Source of the DNA: JBBRZF01 sp038236965
Lineage (GTDB): Bacteria; Acidobacteriota; Terriglobia; Terriglobales; Acidobacteriaceae
Direction: 5' to 3'
Assembly (NCBI GenBank): GCA_038236965.1
Contig: JBBRZF010000014.1
Location: 1-34,185 of the forward strand
Length of the DNA stretch: 34,185 bases
Numbering within the stretch: position 1 is the stretch's first letter; each line of letters opens with the position of its first letter. A model generated the notes under the pieces. It ran no database searches. It worked only from the letters and a program-made list of their open reading frames with translations, and had not been told where the DNA came from. The position numbers and the translations under genes were made by a program. Below are positions 23,894 to 30,363 of this stretch, one piece after another.

Positions 23894-24030
23894 CCGGACA
23901 TCCGTCCGGGCCAGCCTGTGGTTACTCCATCAAGGCGCGTTGATTCCAAGGGTTTTCAACGGGTTAAGCGAGCGAGAATTGCGCTCGTGTGCTTGCATGG
24001 GGGCCGATGTGTGTCGAAAAGCCGCATCGG
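23894..24030 (+). promoter_or_regulatory. rpsP: Hairpin-rich leader of the rpsP operon
   Basis: Three perfect short hairpins lie in the 170 nt before rpsP: CCGGAC-ATCC-GTCCGG (23894-23909), CGAGCG…CGCTCG with a 7-nt loop (23969-23987), and CCGATG…CATCGG (24004-24030), the last ending 13 nt before the ribosome site. A structured leader fits ribosomal-protein operon control, but the regulator is unknown. Confidence 0.4.
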
Positions 24031-24059
24031 GAGAGTGAAAACGAAAGGAACCGAGTTCT

Positions 24060-24317
24060 GTGTTAATGATCCGTCTGTCGCGCCGTGGCGCGCGCAAGCA
24101 GCCTGTATACCGCATTGTTGTCATCGAGAAGGACCGCGCACGTGACGGCCGCTCTGTTGAAGTTGTTGGCACCTACAACCCGCGCACCAATCCTGCTTCG
24201 ATCGAACTGAAGCATGAGCGTGTGAGCTATTGGGTTGGCAAGGGCGCCCAGATGAGCGAGCGCGTCAGCAAGTTAGTTGCTGCCACTCCCGCTCCGGCAC
24301 CTGTTACCGCTGCCTAA
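24060..24317 (+). CDS. rpsP: 30S ribosomal protein S16
   Basis: The protein has 85 residues, with GTG 24060 as start (MLMIRLSRRG), supported by AAAGGA 10 nt upstream; ATG 24066 is the alternative, two codons in. MIRLSRRGARKQPVYRIVVIEKDRARDGR and VGTYNP are the S16 hallmarks. A short Ala/Pro C-terminal tail follows. It binds 16S rRNA in 30S assembly. It is the first gene of the cluster rpsP-khpA-rimM-trmD-rplS. Confidence 0.95.
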   Translation: MLMIRLSRRGARKQPVYRIVVIEKDRARDGRSVEVVGTYNPRTNPASIELKHERVSYWVGKGAQMSERVSKLVAATPAPAPVTAA

Positions 24318-24356
24318 TTCGTTTGCGAGCTTGTAAGCGCAAGTATTCGGAGAGTT

Positions 24357-24611
24357 ATGGCGACACCTTACGCAGGTGATGTGAAAGCACTGCTGGAGTT
24401 TCTGGCGAAGTCGCTGGTCGACGCGCCAGATGCCGTTTCCGTGGAAGCGGTGGACGACGCGCGTGGGCTGGAACTGAACCTGACCGTTGCTGAAGGCGAT
24501 TACGGCAAAGTGATCGGCAAGCAGGGCCGTACGGCCCGTTGCCTGCGCACGATTGCCGCTGCCGCCGGCGAAAAAGCCGGTAAGCGCGTGACGGTAGAAA
24601 TCGTCGATTAG
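24357..24611 (+). CDS. khpA: KH-domain RNA-binding protein KhpA
   Basis: The protein has 84 residues; ATG 24357 is preceded by GGAGAG, a short spacing. It is a single KH domain with the GKVIGKQG loop (G-x-x-G type) near residues 50-58, followed by RTARCLRTIAAAAG. The family is KhpA/YlqC, a small RNA-binding protein that in many bacteria pairs with KhpB and sits between rpsP and rimM, as here. 39 nt downstream of rpsP. Confidence 0.93.
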   Translation: MATPYAGDVKALLEFLAKSLVDAPDAVSVEAVDDARGLELNLTVAEGDYGKVIGKQGRTARCLRTIAAAAGEKAGKRVTVEIVD

Positions 24612-24624
24612 CCAAGAGATTGCC

Positions 24625-25209
24625 ATGGCTGACGAGTTCATCACCATCGCCAAGGTTGTAAAGACGCAAGGCCGCGTCGGCGAAGTCGCCTGTGAGCTGT
24701 TCACGGACTTCCCGGAAAAATTCGAGCAACGCCGGAAGTTGTCGGCGGTGAACGACAGGGGCCAGCGTCGCGAGTTGGAGTTGGAAGAGTTCTGGCCGCA
24801 TAAGGGCCAAATGGTGCTGAAGTTTGCGGGCATCGACTCCATAAACGACGCGGAAGAGCTGTTGGGCCTGGAGCTACAGATTCCGCGAGAAGAGCGGGCT
24901 GAGCTGGAAGCGGGCGCAATCTACATCAGCGAACTGGTTGGGTGCAAAGTGTTGGCCGTGGAGAATGGCGGCGAGCGCACAGTGGGAACGCTGGAAGAAG
25001 TGAACTTCGGCGCCGGCGAGGCTCCGTTGCTGGTTGTGAAAGACGGGAAAAAGGAATACCTGATCCCGTTCGTTGAAAGATTTACCCGCAGCATCGATCT
25101 TGCAGGGCGCCGCATAGTGATGGAGCTGCCCGAGGGGATGCTGGAGCTGGACGCACCGCTTTCGCGCGAAGATCGCGAACGGGCACGGCTTGGGGATAGC
25201 GAGAAGTAA
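24625..25209 (+). CDS. rimM: 16S rRNA processing protein RimM
   Basis: The protein has 194 residues, with ATG 24625 and a weak AGAG ribosome site, 13 nt after khpA. The N-terminal RimM beta-barrel starts ITIAKVVKTQGRVGEVACELFTDFPEKF. The C-terminal PRC-barrel starts around 97 with IYISELVGCKVLA and contains VGTLEEVNFGAGEAPLLVV and YLIPFVERFTRSIDLAGRRI. It assists maturation of the 30S head and binds S19. Firm identification by sequence and gene order. Confidence 0.94.
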   Translation: MADEFITIAKVVKTQGRVGEVACELFTDFPEKFEQRRKLSAVNDRGQRRELELEEFWPHKGQMVLKFAGIDSINDAEELLGLELQIPREERAELEAGAIYISELVGCKVLAVENGGERTVGTLEEVNFGAGEAPLLVVKDGKKEYLIPFVERFTRSIDLAGRRIVMELPEGMLELDAPLSREDRERARLGDSEK

Positions 25210-25251
25210 TCGCAGAAATTTGCGGACCTAGCGTTCGCGAGTGGAACGAAG

Positions 25252-26112
25252 ATGAAGTTCGAGATAGTTACGATTTTTCCGGACTTTTTTCACGGGCCAC
25301 TGGACTACGGCATTGTGCGCAAGGCGCGCGAAGCCGGGATCATTGAAATCGGCATTCATGACCTGCGGGCGTTCACGGAAGACCGCCATCGCACGGTAGA
25401 CGATCGTCCTTTCGGAGGCGGAGAAGGAATGGTGCTGAAACCTGGCCCCATTTTTGATTGCCTGGAGAGTATGAAGATGTCTCCGCGCGAAGAGCGAGTG
25501 AGCGGCACGGCGAAGGAGACGGTGATCGTCCTCTCGCCGCAAGGACAGATGTTCGACCAGGCACTGGCGCAAGAGTTCTGCGCGCTGGAGCGGGTGGTTC
25601 TGCTGTGCGGACGTTACGAAGGCGTGGATGAAAGGGTAAGCGAGTTTCTCGCCGACCGCGAGGTTTCCGTTGGAGACTTTGTGTTGAGCGGCGGGGAGCT
25701 GGGAGCGGCCATCATCGTAGATACGGTGACGAGGTTGCTGCCGGGAGCGCTCGGCAACGAGGCTTCCGCAAGGCAGGAGTCGTTCACGGCTGGGCGGAGT
25801 GATGCGCAGCGCGAAACGAATACGGCGGCAGGATTGCCGGATTCGACCTGCGGTTCCGGTGGATTGCTGGATTACCCGCACTACACGCGTCCGGCGGATT
25901 TTCGCGGGATGCCGGTTCCCGAGGTGCTGATGAACGGGAACCACGACGAGATTCGGCGCTGGCGACGTCACCGCGCGCTGGAGAAAACGCTGAAGAATCG
26001 GCCCGATCTACTGGAGACGGCCGCACTCAGCAAAGAAGACCAGGTCTTGATCGCCGAGATACAAGGGCTTGAAGTTCCGGGCCGAAGGCGTCGCAGGACA
26101 AAACGAGATTAA
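25252..26112 (+). CDS. trmD: tRNA (guanine-N1)-methyltransferase TrmD with an interdomain insertion
   Basis: A protein of about 286 residues; ATG 25252 has a weak GGAACG site. It methylates G37 of tRNAs from SAM. Trefoil-knot SPOUT motifs: VLSPQGQMFDQ (about 94-104), LLCGRYEGVDERV (117-129), and GDFVLSGGELGA (141-152), the SAM knot. The C-terminal tRNA-binding part has LLDYPHYTRPADFRGM, with the catalytic Asp in LLDY, and GNHDEIRRWRR. Between QESFTAG and GLLDYP there are about 22-25 extra residues (GRSDAQRETNTAAGLPDST…) absent in E. coli TrmD, in the hinge that closes on tRNA. Confidence 0.93.
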   Translation: MKFEIVTIFPDFFHGPLDYGIVRKAREAGIIEIGIHDLRAFTEDRHRTVDDRPFGGGEGMVLKPGPIFDCLESMKMSPREERVSGTAKETVIVLSPQGQMFDQALAQEFCALERVVLLCGRYEGVDERVSEFLADREVSVGDFVLSGGELGAAIIVDTVTRLLPGALGNEASARQESFTAGRSDAQRETNTAAGLPDSTCGSGGLLDYPHYTRPADFRGMPVPEVLMNGNHDEIRRWRRHRALEKTLKNRPDLLETAALSKEDQVLIAEIQGLEVPGRRRRRTKRD

Positions 26113-26154
26113 GTTCCACGGCAATGCCGCGAACGAGCGAAGAAGGAAACGAAT

Positions 26155-26511
26155 ATGTCATCTCCGATCATCACGAAGCTGTTGGCGAAAGCACAGCGTA
26201 CAGACCTCCCGAAATTCAATCCGGGCGATACCATTCGCGTTCAGGTAAAGATCAAAGAAGGCGACAAGGAACGTCTGCAGGCGTTTGAAGGCGTCGTCAT
26301 CAAGATGAAAGCCGGCGAACAGGCCAGCTTTATCGTACGCAAGATGAGCTTTGGTCATGGAGTCGAGCGCATCTTCCCCATGAACTCGCGTGTGGTGGAC
26401 AAGATAGAAGTGGTCCGTCAAGCGAGCGTCCGTCGCGCCAAGCTGTATTACTTGCGCGGCCTGCGTGGCAAGGCTGCCCGTTTGAAGGAACTCGATACCC
26501 GCCCGAAATAA
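26155..26511 (+). CDS. rplS: 50S ribosomal protein L19
   Basis: The protein has 118 residues, with ATG 26155 and GAAGGAA 6-8 nt upstream. FNPGDTIRVQVKIKEGDKERLQAFEGVVI and SFIVRKMSFGHGVERIFPMNS, then RRAKLYYLRGLRGKAARLKE, are all L19 signatures. It sits at the 30S-50S interface. It is the last gene of the rpsP operon, followed by a strong terminator. Confidence 0.96.
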   Translation: MSSPIITKLLAKAQRTDLPKFNPGDTIRVQVKIKEGDKERLQAFEGVVIKMKAGEQASFIVRKMSFGHGVERIFPMNSRVVDKIEVVRQASVRRAKLYYLRGLRGKAARLKELDTRPK

Positions 26512-26527
26512 GCGGAACGAAAAACTT

Positions 26528-26573
26528 ATCGCGCGCGAACGAGAGCATTCGTTCGCGCGCGATGCTGTTTTAG
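26528..26573 (+). terminator. Strong terminator ending the rpsP-rplS operon
   Basis: A perfect 15-bp stem (arms 26528-26542 and 26549-26563) with a 6-nt loop is followed by GCTGTTTT. It starts 17 nt after the rplS stop. Confidence 0.92.
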
Positions 26574-26643
26574 GAACAATTCAGGATTTACGAATTGCAA
26601 GATTTTCGGATTAAGGAGCTGCAGCCGTCCGACGATTGGCACA

Positions 26644-26701
26644 GGGCTAAAGCCCGAACTTCAGGTGCAGGTGAGGGCACGACTGAAGTCGTGCCCTGAT
26701 A
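26644..26701. repeat. Two REP-like palindromes (GGGCT-AA-AGCCC and copy 2 of the 26-nt element)
   Basis: GGGCTAAAGCCC is at 26644-26655. At 26675-26696 lies the 10-bp palindrome GGGCACGACT-GA-AGTCGTGCCC, whose 26 nt (26676-26701) equal 15425-15450. The pair sits just before the 19-nt tandem array. Confidence 0.85.
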
Positions 26702-26714
26702 ACAAACCACCCTT

Positions 26715-26847
26715 GCTGTAGTCAAACATCGGCGCTGGACTGAAGCAGCGTCGCTGTAGTCAAGCATAGTCGCTGTAGTCAAGCAGCGCCGCTGGACTGA
26801 AGCATCCTTGATTGAGTCAAGCGCTGTCGCTGTACTCCATCATCGTC
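26715..26847. repeat. Seven-unit tandem repeat with 19-nt period
   Basis: Units start at 26715, 26734, 26753, 26772, 26791, 26810 and 26829, exactly 19 nt apart without gaps. The majority unit is GCTGTAGTCAAGCATCGTC. Units 3 and 4 are nearly equal to the consensus. Units 2 and 5 carry GGACTG in place of TAGTC at the centre. Units 1, 6 and 7 are more diverged. No reading frame makes a protein here (19 is not a multiple of 3). Confidence 0.9.
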
Positions 26848-26941
26848 GAAGTCTTACCATTTTCATTGTGTCCAGAATAGGGCATTCAATTTTTGCTGCA
26901 AACGAGCACAATCCACAAACATTCCGCGTTATCCTCTTCCC

Positions 26942-27685
26942 ATGCGGGTTTCCAAAACTTCCAAGCAGTCTGAAAAACCGATCTCGAAGTCTGCGGCGAA
27001 GTTGCGTCTGCTGAAGAAGCTGCACTGCACGACCCAGTTTGAAAAGCCGCTGTGGGATTCGGGCATAAGGTTCATTGCCGGCGTGGACGAGGTTGGGCGT
27101 GGGTCGCTGTTTGGGCCGGTGGTGGCGGGCGCGGTGATTCTTGATCCGGCTTATCGCATTCGCGGACTCCGCGATTCGAAGCTGGTGCCGGAAGCGAAGC
27201 GCGAGGATCTGGCGAAGCGGATTCGCGAACACGCGATTGCCTATTCGTTTGCGGCCGTGGATGTCGCGCGAATCGACCAGCTCAATATTTATTGGGCGTC
27301 ACAGTTGGCGATGGAGATTGCGGTTTCGCAGCTCACGCCTTTTCCGGAGCATCTGCTGATCGATGCAATGAAGGTGAAGGTCGAGTTGCCGCAGACGGCC
27401 ATCATTCATGGAGACGCGCTTTCGGCCTCGATTGCGGCGGCCTCCATCATCGCCAAGGTGGAGCGCGATGCGATGATGCGCGCCTGGGATCCGGTCTATC
27501 CGCAGTACGGGCTGGCGCAGAACAAGGGCTACTACACGCAAAAACATCTGAAGAGTTTGCGCGAGCACGGACCCTCTCCGTTGCACAGGCAGTCATTCGC
27601 ACCGGTATGGACGGCGAGCGCGCCGCAGGAAATGCTGGAGTTCATGCTGGAAGACGAAGAGCAATTGCTTGTGGACGAGCAATAG
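26942..27685 (+). CDS. rnhB: Ribonuclease HII
   Basis: The protein has 247 residues. It removes RNA from RNA/DNA hybrids, including single ribonucleotides. Active-site Asp and Glu lie in GVDEVGRGSLFGPVVAGAV (Asp49, Glu50). LRDSKLV, HGDALSASIAAASIIAKVERD (third Asp, then Asp of VERD) and YGLAQNKGYYTQKHLK-HGPSPLHRQSF complete the RNase HII set. The first 42 residues are a basic, Ser/Lys-rich extension. ATG 26942 has no ribosome site. A TATCCT hexamer lies 7 nt upstream of it (26930-26935), so it may be leaderless. It is not in the rpsP operon, because a terminator and repeats intervene. Confidence 0.93.
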   Translation: MRVSKTSKQSEKPISKSAAKLRLLKKLHCTTQFEKPLWDSGIRFIAGVDEVGRGSLFGPVVAGAVILDPAYRIRGLRDSKLVPEAKREDLAKRIREHAIAYSFAAVDVARIDQLNIYWASQLAMEIAVSQLTPFPEHLLIDAMKVKVELPQTAIIHGDALSASIAAASIIAKVERDAMMRAWDPVYPQYGLAQNKGYYTQKHLKSLREHGPSPLHRQSFAPVWTASAPQEMLEFMLEDEEQLLVDEQ

Positions 27686-27715
27686 CAAAGAACGTCGTTG
27701 CGAACTGACTTCGCG

Positions 27716-27743
27716 TTACAACAATTCCTCTTACAACAATTCC
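27716..27743. repeat. 15-nt direct duplication at a stop codon
   Basis: TTACAACAATTCC occurs at 27716-27728 and 27731-27743, one period of 15 nt. The second copy contains the stop codon and last codons of the minus-strand gene, so a duplicate of the C-terminal codons lies just past it. Confidence 0.7.
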
Positions 27744-28360
27744 AAATGCATTCTGGTGAGTTTTTCACCTTTGGGCGAAAAGATTTCCAGGCAGAGACGC
27801 GCGTCTACCGGGATGGAATCTGTGTTGAAGGAGATGCGGTAGATACGTTCGTTGGCAGGGGTGTCGGCAGGGATGCCGATGAGTTTGACCGAGGAGGGTT
27901 GAAGCACGGTCATCTTGAGTCCGCGATATACCTTGAGCCGGTAGTGGAGACTGAGCAGTAGCGCGTTCAGGTCGGTGTCGTCGGAAACCTGAATGGGTGA
28001 ACTGCCAGCGAACATCTGGGCATCGATAGTGCTGGCGGTGACGCGAAAGTTAAGGGTAGAGGGATATACGGCGAGTTGGCTACCTTGGGGGGTGAGCACG
28101 GTGCCGCCCACGCTTTTGCGAGTGACCTTAAGTCCCTGGAATTCGACGTTCTCGGCCGATGCCAAGAGGTAGAAGAGTCGCTTCGTGGAAGATTGCTTGA
28201 ATCCCTCCGAGCCCATTGACACCGGGGAACGGTACCAAAATACCGTTTGTTGGGCTTCCTGTGCCGCGCCCACGACGGCGAGAAAGCAGAATCCAAGTAG
28301 CAGCAGAAAACTAAGTCTTTGCTTTCCGCAACGATTCGATAAAAGCTGGCCTTGTGACAT
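27731..28360 (-). CDS. Secreted protein of unknown function
   Basis: The protein has 209 residues from ATG 28360 (upstream AGGAAT; a longer in-frame start would add 16). MSQGQLLSNRCGKQRLSFLLLLGFCFLAVVGAAQ is a signal sequence with a 16-residue leader and hydrophobic core; cleavage after GAA or AAQ is likely. The mature part (about 175 residues) has alternating hydrophobic/polar stretches suggesting beta-structure, one cysteine near the end, and no recognised motif. It is probably an exported beta-sandwich-type protein. Function unknown; monocistronic, convergent with rnhB. Confidence 0.7.
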   Translation of the reverse strand: MSQGQLLSNRCGKQRLSFLLLLGFCFLAVVGAAQEAQQTVFWYRSPVSMGSEGFKQSSTKRLFYLLASAENVEFQGLKVTRKSVGGTVLTPQGSQLAVYPSTLNFRVTASTIDAQMFAGSSPIQVSDDTDLNALLLSLHYRLKVYRGLKMTVLQPSSVKLIGIPADTPANERIYRISFNTDSIPVDARLCLEIFSPKGEKLTRMHLELL

Positions 28361-28434
28361 ATTCCTGATTCCCGTGTTACACCTGACCAGATGCAAACGC
28401 CGCGCCAATCGCGCCGGCGTGGGAGCAACACTCG

Positions 28435-28503
28435 ATGCTGAGAATGCTTTTCGTGACGGCGCATCCGGATGACGAAGCGGCGAGCTTGAGCCACTTTTTG
28501 TGA
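28435..28503 (+). pseudogene. 5' stump of a PIG-L/LmbE-family deacetylase gene
   Basis: A plus-strand frame of 22 codons begins MLRMLFVTAHPDDEAASLSH and stops at TGA 28501. AHPDDE is the zinc-binding signature at the start of PIG-L/LmbE N-acetyl-sugar deacetylases, preceded by the usual hydrophobic strand. Intact proteins are about 230-300 residues; only the first strand and metal motif remain, and msrP starts 48 nt later. It is most simply the residue of a deleted gene. Confidence 0.7.
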
Positions 28504-28551
28504 ATCATCCCGCTACCCGGCGAATCTTATTCGCAAAGGGTGGGGCATTGT

Positions 28552-29517
28552 ATGTTTTTCAAGAAATCTGATATTCCCTCTATTCCCTCGTCAGAGATGA
28601 CTCCGAAATCGCTGTATGTGAATCGGCGAAAGTTCATAGGCGCATCTCTTGTGACGGGGGCGGTCGCGCTGGCGGGATATAAATTCTCTGGCATGTTGGA
28701 GCCGCGAGAACAAGTGTCGGCCGGTACCAAGCTGCAATTTTCCAAGAGCAACCTGAGCACGAGCGAAAAAGAGACGCCGCTGAAAGATGTGACAAGCTAC
28801 AACAATTTCTACGAGTTCTCGACCGACAAGTATGGGCCGTCGCAGCTGGCAGGTTCGTTCCAGCCGCGACCGTGGACGGTTTCGGTGGAGGGCCTGGTGA
28901 AGAAGAACCAGACGTTCGACATCGATTCGCTGCTGAAAGTTGCTCCGCTGGAAGAACGCATCTATCGCATGCGCTGCGTGGAAGGGTGGTCGATGGTAAT
29001 CCCGTGGATCGGCTTCCCGTTAAGCGCGCTGATCAAGCTGGCAGAGCCGACATCGAAGGCGACCTTCGTGGAATTTACCACCGTCGTGCGTCCGGAGCAG
29101 ATGCCGGGACAGAAACGCGATGTGCTGGATTGGCCGTACGTGGAAGGTCTGCGCATGGACGAGGCGATGAATCCGCTGGCGATTTTGGCCGTGGGACTTT
29201 ACGGCGAAATTTTGCCGAACCAGAATGGCGCTCCGATACGTTTGGTGGTGCCGTGGAAATATGGGTTCAAGGGAATCAAGTCGATCGTGAAAATCAACTT
29301 TATAGATCACTTGCCGGAGACCACGTGGCACAAATCCGGGCCAAACGAGTACGGCTTCTATTCCAACGTGAATCCGGAAGTGGACCATCCGCGCTGGAGC
29401 CAGGCGAAGGAACGCAGGCTGGGCGAGTTGTTGAAGCGTCCGACACTGATGTTCAACGGCTATGGCGACCAGGTGGCGAGCCTCTACAAGGGCATGGATC
29501 TGAAGAAGAATTTCTAG
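28552..29517 (+). CDS. msrP: Periplasmic methionine sulfoxide reductase catalytic subunit (molybdenum-binding)
   Basis: The protein has 321 residues. ATG 28552 has GGTGGGG about 6 nt upstream; four extra in-frame codons before it are possible. NRRKFIGASLVTGAVALAG (24-42) is a twin-arginine (Tat) signal. The molybdopterin Cys142 lies in YRMRCVEGWSM, and GFPLSALIKLAEP, LDWPYVEGLRMDEAMNP and NGAPIRLVVPWKYGFKGIKSIVKI are family blocks (sulfite-oxidase superfamily, YedY). It repairs oxidised methionines of periplasmic proteins, taking electrons from MsrQ, encoded next. Confidence 0.95.
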   Translation: MFFKKSDIPSIPSSEMTPKSLYVNRRKFIGASLVTGAVALAGYKFSGMLEPREQVSAGTKLQFSKSNLSTSEKETPLKDVTSYNNFYEFSTDKYGPSQLAGSFQPRPWTVSVEGLVKKNQTFDIDSLLKVAPLEERIYRMRCVEGWSMVIPWIGFPLSALIKLAEPTSKATFVEFTTVVRPEQMPGQKRDVLDWPYVEGLRMDEAMNPLAILAVGLYGEILPNQNGAPIRLVVPWKYGFKGIKSIVKINFIDHLPETTWHKSGPNEYGFYSNVNPEVDHPRWSQAKERRLGELLKRPTLMFNGYGDQVASLYKGMDLKKNF

Positions 29518-29596
29518 GGGCAGACGTCGGAGAGCAGACGCCAGACGTCGGCTTGAGCGGCGAACATCGAAGACTGAAAGTTGAAAACGAATCAGA

Positions 29597-30220
29597 GTGC
29601 GAAACAAGATACTGAAGCCGATTGTTTTTCTGGCCGCGCTGCTGCCTTTGGCGCGGTTGCTCTTCCTGTTCAAGACGGATGACCTGGGCGCGAATCCGGT
29701 GGAGTTGATCACGCGTTCGACAGGCACTTGGACGCTCGTCTTCGTGCTGACGACGCTGGCGATCACGCCGGTGCGCAAATTGAGCGGACAGCTCTGGTTG
29801 GTGCAGTACCGGCGGATGATCGGACTGTTCGCGTTCTTTTACGGCTCGCTGCACTTCACAACCTACATCTGGCTGGACCAGTCGTTCGACGTGCATGCGA
29901 TGTTGAAGGACGTGTACAAACGTCCGTTCATCACGGCGGGCTTTACGGCTTTTGTGCTGATGATCCCGCTGGCGCTCACCTCGACCAAAGGGTGGATCCG
30001 CAGACTGGGCAAGAATTGGGTGAAGCTGCACAGGCTCATCTACGTGACGGGCGTGGCGGCGGTAACTCATTACATCTGGCTAGTGAAGAAAGATTTGCGC
30101 ACACCGGTGCTGTACGCGTGCGTACTTGCGGTGTTGCTGGGTTACCGTATCGTAGTTGCCGGAGCGGACCGAACCCGGAAGTCCCTGGCGGAACGGGCAA
30201 AACCAGTGGCCGCGGACTGA
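29597..30220 (+). CDS. msrQ: Haem-binding membrane subunit MsrQ
   Basis: The protein has 207 residues. GTG 29597 is the only sensible start, with no strong ribosome site. About six transmembrane helices. Haem-ligand-type histidines lie in YGSLHFTTYIWLD (about 89-101) and KLHRLIYVTGVAAVTHYIW (about 142-160), as in YedZ/ferric-reductase-like proteins. It passes electrons from the quinone pool or cytosolic flavin enzymes to MsrP. The 79 nt between msrP and msrQ carry AGACGTCGG-type repeat text, so the two genes may still be co-transcribed but are not tightly coupled. Confidence 0.93.
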   Translation: MRNKILKPIVFLAALLPLARLLFLFKTDDLGANPVELITRSTGTWTLVFVLTTLAITPVRKLSGQLWLVQYRRMIGLFAFFYGSLHFTTYIWLDQSFDVHAMLKDVYKRPFITAGFTAFVLMIPLALTSTKGWIRRLGKNWVKLHRLIYVTGVAAVTHYIWLVKKDLRTPVLYACVLAVLLGYRIVVAGADRTRKSLAERAKPVAAD

Positions 30221-30363
30221 AACGGCTGGCAGTAGTGGGAACCTCCTAGTTCCAGAGAAGCATGGATTAGGGCTAAACAATCGGTTTCAGCTACCCACCT
30301 CAGACCTGCCGTATTCATCCAACTAAGTGGTGTATTCGCGTACACGAGTTCGGAGGGTAGGCT

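Noticed and set aside
26644..26847. CRISPR array
   Set aside because: Units are 19 nt with no spacers between them, and no cas gene is nearby; it is a contiguous tandem repeat.
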